7,858 bases of DNA, taken from the NCBI GenBank assembly GCA_023145185.1, contig JAGLEG010000457.1, positions 1 to 7,858 on the forward strand, given 5' to 3'. Positions 1 to 4,965 of the stretch are shown one piece after another (position 1 is the stretch's first letter; each line of letters opens with the position of its first letter). The notes beneath the pieces were generated by a model. It saw only the letters and a program-made list of their open reading frames with translations. It did no database searches and was not told the origin of the DNA. Source of the stretch: Thermoplasmata archaeon. Its GTDB lineage: Archaea; Thermoplasmatota; Penumbrarchaeia; Penumbrarchaeales; Penumbrarchaeaceae. Both the position numbers and the translations under genes were made by a program.

Positions 1-1
1 T

Positions 2-1417
2 CTTGATTGCGATAACATCGAAGTTTTTGATACCAAATTCCTTGGGAAACCGGATCCTGGCAAGTATGATTACGTTCAACCTATCGGAATAAAAGTTACC
101 AATTGCAGGGAGATCAATATCGAAGACAATGCCATGATCGAATCCCGGATAGAGATAGAGACATCTGATGACATCCAGATCCGAAACAATATATTCAATA
201 CAGTGCCAGGACATACCAGGACGCTTGGAATTAAAGATTCCCGGGACATCGTCGTAGAGGGAAATTATTTCGATTCTCACATGGCGATGGAGATATATGA
301 AAGCCGAGATATATTAATCTCAAAAAATCAAATAGAGAGCCAAAATGGGCTTATTGCAAATGGCTGTTCAAGAATAACTCTCAATGAAAATAACCTCACG
401 GGACCGGGTGTTGGGATCGATATCAAAGATTGCTCTGAAATACGTATTGAAGAAAACCAGCTGGACGGCTTCGGAAAGGCCATTACCACCTATTGGTCCG
501 GCAACTTCACCATCCAGAATAATAAGTTGTCCGGCCGTAAGACCAGGGTGGATATCAGTAATTGGAGAAATGGAACCTTCAGCGGTAATGTGATCGATTC
601 AGAGGAATTCCATGGGATCTTCATCATTGATTCCAGAGGATCGATCATCGATGGGAATGACATAGTCAACAGTAACGGTGCATTGGAGGTCCAGGGGATC
701 TCACTTTACCGATCGAGCCATTGTATCATCATGGGTTGTTCCTTCCCCGAAAATTCACGAATGGGCATTTACCTTGCTGATTGCAATAACAACGTGATCC
801 AGGACAACACCTTCTTTCGAAATCAAAAAGGATTGACCCTTTACAACTCTAACAACAACTCGATCAGTGGAAACCTCTTTCAGTGGAACCAGAAAATTGC
901 AGTAGAGATCGTGAAGACAACGACTACCTGGGGCTCATCCACCTCATCCAACAACACCATCTGGAACAATACTTTTTACCAGAACCATGGGTCCCAGGAG
1001 GACTACAACGAGAAGAATTATCAGGTGGTAGACGACGGGACCAATAACACCTGGTACTCCGCCGAGGGCGTAGGAAACAGATGGAGCGACTGGACCTCGC
1101 CTAACTTCAACGGCGATAATATCGTCGATGAGCCGTATCCCATCCACGGGAGTGCGGAGTCCTGGGACCTCTACCCGATCACGGACGTGATCGACGTCAG
1201 GGTGGACTGGATGAAGGACCGGGACCGTTCGTACCTGGGATTCTACTTCGTCCCCTTGCAGATCCTGATCGTATTCCTCGCCGTTTATTTCCTTGTAATT
1301 GGTGCACGTCCATACAAGATCCCAAAGGATGAGGTCAAGATGAAAACAAAGATGAAAGGGGAGAAAAAGAAGGTGAAAGCCGGTAGCAAGAAAACGGAAA
1401 CTAACAAAAGACCATGA
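2..1417 (+). CDS. NosD-like parallel beta-helix surface protein, C-terminally anchored (5' partial)
   Basis: The reading frame is open from the window edge, so the N-terminus lies outside; ATG 134 is internal, because the codons before it continue the same repeat. About 471 residues are visible. Most are short repeats of the form 'hydrophobic-x-N/D-N-x-hydrophobic' (for example IEENQLDG, IIDGNDI, IQDNTFFRN), typical of right-handed parallel beta-helix proteins of the NosD/pectate-lyase-like fold. The helix ends in the family closing motif: NRWSDW, then a loop NFNGDNIVD, then PYPIHGSAESWDLYPI. A transmembrane helix follows at about nt 1232-1300, then a 38-residue tail dominated by lysine, consistent with an outside ectodomain and an inside tail. 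The likely role is an extracellular, carbohydrate-related or structural surface protein; no catalytic residues are recognised. Sampled 60-base blocks are 32-40% GC in the helix and 53-63% in the closing/anchor part. The closing motif is shared with the protein at 4966-7803. Confidence 0.88.
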   Translation, partial: LDCDNIEVFDTKFLGKPDPGKYDYVQPIGIKVTNCREINIEDNAMIESRIEIETSDDIQIRNNIFNTVPGHTRTLGIKDSRDIVVEGNYFDSHMAMEIYESRDILISKNQIESQNGLIANGCSRITLNENNLTGPGVGIDIKDCSEIRIEENQLDGFGKAITTYWSGNFTIQNNKLSGRKTRVDISNWRNGTFSGNVIDSEEFHGIFIIDSRGSIIDGNDIVNSNGALEVQGISLYRSSHCIIMGCSFPENSRMGIYLADCNNNVIQDNTFFRNQKGLTLYNSNNNSISGNLFQWNQKIAVEIVKTTTTWGSSTSSNNTIWNNTFYQNHGSQEDYNEKNYQVVDDGTNNTWYSAEGVGNRWSDWTSPNFNGDNIVDEPYPIHGSAESWDLYPITDVIDVRVDWMKDRDRSYLGFYFVPLQILIVFLAVYFLVIGARPYKIPKDEVKMKTKMKGEKKKVKAGSKKTETNKRP

Positions 1418-1431
1418 GATTTCGGGGATGG

Positions 1432-1439
1432 TTATATAT
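1432..1439 (+). promoter_or_regulatory. TATA box for the acyl-CoA dehydrogenase gene
   Basis: TTATATAT lies in the 54-base gap after the beta-helix gene. Archaeal transcription normally starts about 25 bases downstream of the TATA centre, here near 1460. That would leave a leader of roughly 12 bases carrying the GGTGA site before GTG 1472. The TTG at 1439 overlaps this box and so would not be in the transcript. Placement is inferred from sequence only; read-through from the upstream gene is also possible. Confidence 0.4.
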
Positions 1440-1462
1440 TGACAATCACCGGTCCCAACCAC

Positions 1463-1467
1463 GGTGA
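1463..1467 (+). promoter_or_regulatory. Ribosome binding site deciding the GTG 1472 start
   Basis: GGTGA, a perfect complement to the archaeal 16S rRNA 3' end core (UCACC), sits four bases before GTG 1472. The rival TTG at 1439 has only a weak purine stretch upstream (GGGGATGG at 1424-1431). Confidence 0.55.
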
Positions 1468-1471
1468 GCGT

Positions 1472-2626
1472 GTGGATTTTAAACAGACGGAAGGCGAGAA
1501 ACAGTTTGTAAAGGAGCTGAAGGCCACCCTTGATGAGCCGATATCACTCCTGTACCCTGAGTGGAAGAAGGCCAATACAACTCCCAGGGAGTTCTTCAAG
1601 ATCATGGGGGATGCGAGCCTGCTTGGATACAGAATGGAAGATGGAGTGGTCACCCAGATCCCCTGGCAGTGGAACGTCCACACGTACAGGGAGCTCTCCC
1701 AGCTCTCTGGAGGCCTGTCGATAGCGGCCTTCGTCCAGGGACAGCTGGGCAACAAGGCGCTGGCCTCCTTCGTGAACGACAAGCAGAGGGAGAAGTACCT
1801 TTTACCTGCGATCAAGGGGGATATTATCATGGCCATCGCCAACACCGAGCCGGGAACCGGCTCCGATGCGGCGGGCATCTCCCTGAGGGCGGAGGATAAA
1901 GGGGATCACTATCTGCTGAACGGAAGGAAGGTGTTCATCACCAACGGGGACATCGCGGATGCCATCGTCGTCACGGCGATCACCGACCGTGATGCGGAGA
2001 AGAACCACAGGGGGATATCGATGTTCATCGTCGATGGGGACCTTCCGGGCCTCACCCGGATCAGGATGAAGAAGCACGGCTGGATCGAATCCCACCTCTC
2101 CTCGCTGATATTCGAGAACGTGAAGGTGCCGAAGGAGAACCTTCGGGGAGAACGGAACAGGGGATTCTACCAGCTTATGGAGGTGTTCAACTCCAGCAGG
2201 ATAGGGCTTGCAGCCCTTGCGTTCGGGACATCACTGGGGGCGTTCAAGGAGGCGTACAATTACTCCAGAAAGCGGAAGATATTCGGAAAGACCATCTTCG
2301 AGCACGATCTGAAGGCCTCGGAGTTCGCGGAGAGGATCACTATGCTCGAGGCCGGATGGCTGATGATCCAGAAGGCGGCATTCCTCTCGGATTCAGGAGA
2401 GGATTTCCTCCACAACGCCTCCATGGCAAAGCTGTTCACGACGGAGGAGGGGATGAAGATCGCGCAGTGGTCTGCCCTTGTGTTCGGGGCGAGGGGGGCG
2501 ATGGACGGGCAGAAAGTATCAGCATACATCATGGATGCGCACGTCGCCCTTGTTGGCGAGGGGGCCCCCGAGGTCCAGAAGCTGATCATATCCAGGAACA
2601 TCGACAGGATACTGGGTGCCCTATGA
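1472..2626 (+). CDS. Acyl-CoA dehydrogenase family flavoprotein
   Basis: A predicted cytoplasmic FAD enzyme of 384 residues, the usual family length, which would oxidise an acyl-CoA to the trans-2-enoyl-CoA and pass electrons to an ETF-type acceptor. GTG 1472 gives the standard N-terminus (M)DFKQTEGEKQFV; the longer frame from TTG 1439 adds 11 residues not expected for the family. Visible motifs, numbered from GTG: TEPGTGSD at 125-132 (FAD/substrate loop), VFITNG at 154-159 (flavin-binding strand), RKIFGK near 268-273 (FAD contact), and GEGAPEVQKLIISR near 362-375. In this last motif E363 aligns with the catalytic glutamate of the YEGT motif in medium-chain acyl-CoA dehydrogenase. The first signature is off consensus (ANTEP..TGSD), and FGARGAM replaces the usual GGxGY segment. 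Substrate length cannot be read from the sequence. No ETF, enoyl-CoA hydratase or thiolase gene is adjacent; both neighbours encode surface proteins. GC is high (38 of 60 in a block near the 3' end). Confidence 0.93.
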   Translation: MDFKQTEGEKQFVKELKATLDEPISLLYPEWKKANTTPREFFKIMGDASLLGYRMEDGVVTQIPWQWNVHTYRELSQLSGGLSIAAFVQGQLGNKALASFVNDKQREKYLLPAIKGDIIMAIANTEPGTGSDAAGISLRAEDKGDHYLLNGRKVFITNGDIADAIVVTAITDRDAEKNHRGISMFIVDGDLPGLTRIRMKKHGWIESHLSSLIFENVKVPKENLRGERNRGFYQLMEVFNSSRIGLAALAFGTSLGAFKEAYNYSRKRKIFGKTIFEHDLKASEFAERITMLEAGWLMIQKAAFLSDSGEDFLHNASMAKLFTTEEGMKIAQWSALVFGARGAMDGQKVSAYIMDAHVALVGEGAPEVQKLIISRNIDRILGAL

Positions 2627-2669
2627 TCCCGTGAAAAGTGATATGAACTCATAGCTCCATACAATTTTC

Positions 2670-3620
2670 ATGGAGAGGTATCCGGTCAAGGGACCTTTGA
2701 CATCCTTTGCGATGCTTGTGTTCTCAATATTGATCCTGCTGATCTCACCATTGATCGTCCCCGGCTCCGGGGAGGAGGCGGAGGAGACCAGGGCGGAATA
2801 TGCTGACCCGGAGATCACCCTCTACTTCTTTCAGGAGGTGTTCTATACAACGGCTGAACCGGATGTCGTTCTATCCGTTGAGGTTACGGGAACGATCATC
2901 TGTGATCTCCCCGAGATGGCCCCGGACAGTTTAAACTGCTACGTGGATGTCTTCTTTGAATCTCATTCCTGGACCCCCTCGGAGTCGATCCACTATTTTT
3001 TCAACAGTGAGAACAGGGAGACGCAGTTCAACTGTTTTTACACCCCCAGCAGACCGGTGGTCCCCGCGGGAGAGATCATCAATATCTCCGTCAGGGCCTT
3101 CTGGAACTATCCAGCAAGCAGACAGTCCGGTGAGGCCAAACCCTCGTATTCATCCATTGAGGTGACGTCGTATGGAAGGGTCCTTCTGGAGCCTTATGTC
3201 CTTGACGACCCCTCCAGACTCGTGATCGACGAGAAGCTGGAAGGTAGATTGGAGGTGAAGAACAGAGGTAACGACGACGATATCATCACGCTTGAGGTCG
3301 TGTCGGCGCCTCCCAACGTGGAAGTGGTCCTTGAGGAAGAGAGATTGGTCCTGGATTTCTGGGAGGTGAGATTCGTCAATATAACGATCCTGCAAAAAGG
3401 AGGGGACCCCCAGGAAGGGGAGATCGTTCTCAGGGCAAGCTGTACGAAACCTGGATCCATCAACTCCAGGGGGATGACCGTGGGGATAGAATCAAAAGAG
3501 AAGACGGGGGAGGAGCGGTCGGGTCAGATAATAATGATATCGATACCGATAATCGGCGGGATAATCCTAACGGCGATCATCGTGATCGTCATGAAAAAGT
3601 TTGAGAAAAAACGGTCATGA
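2670..3620 (+). CDS. Secreted, C-terminally membrane-anchored beta-sandwich-type protein
   Basis: A protein of 316 residues with three zones. Residues 1-35 form a signal peptide: short charged start (MERYPVK), hydrophobic core (MLVFSILILLISPLIV), then PGSG. Residues 36-285 form an ectodomain rich in alternating hydrophobic strands. Within it, residues about 185-270 resemble an Ig-like/CARDB-type domain (GRLEVKNRGNDDDIITLEV, then a strand pair ending in FVNITI). Residues 287-308 are a transmembrane helix, followed by a basic tail (KKFEKKRS). Layout and motifs recall archaeal 'choice-of-anchor T'-type surface proteins, but that match is from memory and tentative. ATG 2670 is the first start after an in-frame stop at 2652. 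No clear ribosome binding site precedes it, so the message may be leaderless or translated by read-through from the dehydrogenase 43 bases upstream. No enzyme motif is seen; a structural or binding role is inferred. Confidence 0.82.
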   Translation: MERYPVKGPLTSFAMLVFSILILLISPLIVPGSGEEAEETRAEYADPEITLYFFQEVFYTTAEPDVVLSVEVTGTIICDLPEMAPDSLNCYVDVFFESHSWTPSESIHYFFNSENRETQFNCFYTPSRPVVPAGEIINISVRAFWNYPASRQSGEAKPSYSSIEVTSYGRVLLEPYVLDDPSRLVIDEKLEGRLEVKNRGNDDDIITLEVVSAPPNVEVVLEEERLVLDFWEVRFVNITILQKGGDPQEGEIVLRASCTKPGSINSRGMTVGIESKEKTGEERSGQIIMISIPIIGGIILTAIIVIVMKKFEKKRS

Positions 3621-3662
3621 ACCTCTGGTTCATAACTCAGAAGGGGAAATGAGATCATCGTT

Positions 3663-3710
3663 TTTCGTAAGTCCCTTTCGACACTTAACTTAAACGACGG
3701 GACTTCGAAA
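3663..3710. repeat. Inverted repeat, 12 bp stem with one bulge
   Basis: The left arm TTTCG-T-AAGTCCC (3663-3675, T3668 bulged) pairs with GGGACTTCGAAA (3699-3710). The loop is 23 bases. The stem ends exactly where the next inverted repeat begins. Confidence 0.65.
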
Positions 3711-3754
3711 CCCAGCACAACAGCCCGTCAATAAAACAAAATTGTTGTGCGGGG
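3711..3754. repeat. Inverted repeat, 8+3 bp stem
   Basis: CCC-A-GCACAACA (3711-3722) pairs with TGTTGTGC-G-GGG (3743-3754), with one A/G mismatch. The roughly 20-base loop is A-rich (AATAAAACAAAA). Confidence 0.6.
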
Positions 3755-3756
3755 CC

Positions 3757-3795
3757 ATGAAAATCAGAACGATTCGGCGCGGTTATGATTTTCAT
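3757..3795. repeat. Inverted repeat, 10+3 bp stem
   Basis: ATGAAAATCA (3757-3766) pairs with TGATTTTCAT (3786-3795). After one mismatch, AAC (3768-3770) pairs with GTT (3782-3784), leaving an 11-base loop. Confidence 0.65.
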
Positions 3796-3849
3796 ACCAA
3801 AAGAAAGATGGCCAACCCTAAGTTAGAAACCGTATCTAACGGATATGAG

Positions 3850-3879
3850 ATAGGCCGGAGATGACCATCTCCGGCCTAT
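3850..3879. terminator. Perfect 13-bp hairpin with tetraloop, terminator-like
   Basis: ATAGGCCGGAGAT and ATCTCCGGCCTAT are exact reverse complements around a GACC loop (GGTC on the other strand). The hairpin lies 14 bases beyond the stop of the minus-strand microprotein gene and faces the 3' end of the plus-strand gene ending at 3620, so it could serve either transcript. No T-tract follows on either strand, so it is not a classic intrinsic terminator. It may instead protect an mRNA 3' end or block convergent polymerases. Confidence 0.5.
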
Positions 3880-3893
3880 TCTGGGTCCTATGT

Positions 3894-4037
3894 TCAGGCT
3901 TTGCCTATGATCCTGAAAACGGTTGTGCTGCAAACCGGGCAGACGCCCTTCATTGCCTTCATGCCGTTCTTCATGATCTGCTCTTTGCCGTCCTTCATCT
4001 CAACCTGTTTTTTACACTTCATGCATCTTGCTTCCAT
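3894..4037 (-). CDS. DUF5679-like four-cysteine zinc-ribbon microprotein, 47 aa
   Basis: This small gene is easily missed. It reads from ATG 4037 down to TGA 3896-3894. The product begins MEARCMKCKKQVEMKD, has a lysine/methionine-rich middle (QIMKNGMKAMKG), and ends CPVCSTTVFRIIGKA. The paired CxxC motifs (C5/C8 and C33/C36) would bind one zinc ion. Length, spacing and the middle 'MKNG..A..G.CPVC.T..FRI' pattern match the DUF5679 family as I recall it; no function is firmly known for that family, and a nucleic-acid or protein contact role would be a guess. The start is well supported: GGAGG eight bases upstream and a TATA box about 65 bases upstream. It is convergent with the gene ending at 3620 and stands alone. 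Confidence 0.87.
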   Translation of the reverse strand: MEARCMKCKKQVEMKDGKEQIMKNGMKAMKGVCPVCSTTVFRIIGKA

Positions 4038-4045
4038 ATTGGTTG

Positions 4046-4050
4046 CCTCC
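4046..4050 (-). promoter_or_regulatory. Ribosome binding site of the microprotein gene
   Basis: Read on the minus strand, GGAGG is followed by eight bases (CAACCAAT) and then ATG at 4037. This is the strongest conventional site in the window and the main reason to accept the short gene. Confidence 0.75.
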
Positions 4051-4100
4051 TATAGTATCCTCAACTCCTGTTGAACGGATAAAGTAGAATCGTGGGGCTC

Positions 4101-4108
4101 ATTTATAA
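4101..4108 (-). promoter_or_regulatory. TATA box of the microprotein gene
   Basis: The minus strand reads TTATAAAT here, close to the archaeal consensus. The predicted transcription start is near 4079, giving a leader of about 40 bases that contains the GGAGG site. No BRE is clearly recognisable upstream. Confidence 0.5.
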
Positions 4109-4263
4109 CCTTATCTCATAAAAGGTGGTATTTCACTATGGAAACAAGCTGAAATTAACTATATCCAGCCCTTGGTCCCCACGAAGGGCCCCTTCACAGA
4201 TCAGGCCGATCTGCCTGGATCTTGTCCCCCAAACAGATGTTGATTTCTGGATTTGTGTCATTT
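4109..4263. other. Spacer with two small hairpins, no convincing gene
   Basis: This spacer lies between two minus-strand genes. It holds a 6-bp hairpin at 4168-4189 (GCCCTT with AAGGGC) and another at 4197-4213 (CAGATC with GATCTG, loop AGGCC). Either could mark the 3' end of the TIGR00725-type transcript, but neither is followed by a T-tract on the minus strand. A 41-codon minus-strand frame (4261 to 4136) starts just after that gene's stop; it has no ribosome binding site or recognisable motif and is not called. Confidence 0.4.
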
Positions 4264-4854
4264 TTAGTTGTAATCTTCGAGGTGGTTAGCGAGGATCAAC
4301 AGGACCTCATCGGAGGCGTCAACTCCGTAAACCCTGTCGTTCTGAACGTTGGGCGCACGTTCCCTTCCGTCGATCTGTCTATCCGCCAACTCTCCGCTCC
4401 ATCCCTCCACCCTGTAAGCTATCAAAAGCCGTCCGAACTGCCAGGCGAACGCCATCTCCGAGAGGGTCCCCGCCCCTCCCCCGACGGCGATAACAGCATC
4501 TGAATTTGCAATAACGGAGTTCCTTATGAGCCCCAATCCGCTTGGGATGACGATGTCGATAAATGGATTTGCCCCTTCCCTTGATCTGGAGGGCAATATT
4601 CCTATGATGTCACCTGAACTGTGTTTATCGGATTCCCTCCCGCCCCTGGACGCGGCCTCCATAATCCCCCCGTAACCGCCCGTGATTATGCGGTAGCCGT
4701 TATCTATCAGGGCTTTCCCCAGTTCGAACGCAAGCCCGTATATGGGGTCATCCTCATTGATGTCTCCCGCTCCGATTACCGCGATAAGAGGCCGATCATC
4801 CAATCTATCACCGGGAATATATCCGTTTGAGTGGATGATATAGGTTTCCTCCAT
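4264..4854 (-). CDS. TIGR00725/SLOG-type Rossmann-fold protein
   Basis: A protein of 196 residues of the family related to LOG/'lysine decarboxylase-like' and DprA nucleotide-binding proteins. Visible in order: strand and glycine loop PLIAVIGAG (22-30), TGGYGGIMEAASRGG (58-72), an IRN segment (110-112) and VGGGAGTLSE (124-133). The last corresponds to the PGGxGTxxE phosphate/nucleotide-binding motif of LOG proteins, with Gly replacing Pro. The product is predicted cytoplasmic and probably binds a nucleotide or nucleotide-derived ligand; the reaction, if any, is unknown. The N-terminus is uncertain. ATG 4854 gives about 21 residues before the first strand and has only AGG directly adjacent. 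TTG 4803 has GGTGA four bases upstream and yields MDDRPLIAVIG, the compact start expected for the family (179 residues). The gene is divergent from the large beta-helix gene. Confidence 0.87.
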   Translation of the reverse strand: MEETYIIHSNGYIPGDRLDDRPLIAVIGAGDINEDDPIYGLAFELGKALIDNGYRIITGGYGGIMEAASRGGRESDKHSSGDIIGILPSRSREGANPFIDIVIPSGLGLIRNSVIANSDAVIAVGGGAGTLSEMAFAWQFGRLLIAYRVEGWSGELADRQIDGRERAPNVQNDRVYGVDASDEVLLILANHLEDYN

Positions 4855-4965
4855 CCTGACGTTTCAAGGATCATGACCCATACCGGGAAACATAATAATG
4901 CCAGATAGGCGATATGTAGACTGGGGGCGAGGAGAAAAAGGTGGCTATGTTATGGAGGAGATACA
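4855..4965. promoter_or_regulatory. Divergent promoter region
   Basis: This 111-base gap separates the minus-strand TIGR00725-type gene from the plus-strand beta-helix gene. An A/T-rich core CATAATAATG at 4891-4900, preceded on the plus strand by CGGGAAA (BRE-like), is the best TATA candidate. It reads ATTATTATG on the other strand and could serve both directions. Predicted starts would be near 4920 (+) and near 4870 (-). The match to consensus is modest. Confidence 0.35.
4954..4960 (+). promoter_or_regulatory. Strong ribosome binding site ahead of CTG 4966
   Basis: GGAGGAG is followed by five bases (ATACA) and then CTG 4966. There is no ATG, GTG or TTG at the correct distance in the frame of the downstream gene; the first in-frame ATG is 48 bases further on, at 5008. 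Confidence 0.55.

Larger units (their letters stand above)
3617..3879. other. Run of six inverted repeats between convergent genes (possible structured RNA)
   Basis: This stretch holds no convincing gene. It contains six consecutive stem-loops: 3617-3633 (7 bp, loop of 3, overlapping the stop codon of the upstream gene), 3663-3710 (12 bp with one bulge), 3711-3754 (8 bp plus 3 bp across a mismatch), 3757-3795 (10 bp plus 3 bp across a mismatch), 3822-3840 (6 bp) and 3850-3879 (13 bp perfect). The second to fourth are directly adjacent (0- and 2-base gaps), as in a folded RNA with stacked helices. The arms have different sequences, so this is not a simple repeat array. A 35-codon frame from ATG 3757 to 3864 runs through the stems but lacks a well-spaced ribosome binding site. 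The region could be a long structured 3' UTR, a small RNA, or remains of a mobile element. Confidence 0.55.

Noticed and set aside
944..1462. 172-codon minus-strand frame opposite the left-edge beta-helix gene
   Set aside because: It is antisense to a well-supported coding region, and its apparent composition mirrors the opposite strand.
3699..3720. tRNA T-arm-like TTCGAAA
   Set aside because: The flanking five bases do not pair as a T-stem, and no anticodon or acceptor stem can be built around it.
3822..3840. Integron attC-like ends (GTTAGAA and ATCTAAC)
   Set aside because: The two core-like motifs are in the wrong order and only seven bases apart, and there is no integrase or cassette-like gene nearby.
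3757..3864. 35-codon plus-strand frame starting MKIRTIRRGYDF
   Set aside because: It runs through two hairpins, the only G-rich stretch upstream is directly adjacent rather than spaced, and no motif is recognisable. The stems explain the sequence better.
4136..4261. 41-codon minus-strand frame just after the TIGR00725-type gene
   Set aside because: No ribosome binding site, no recognisable motif, and it overlaps two hairpins.
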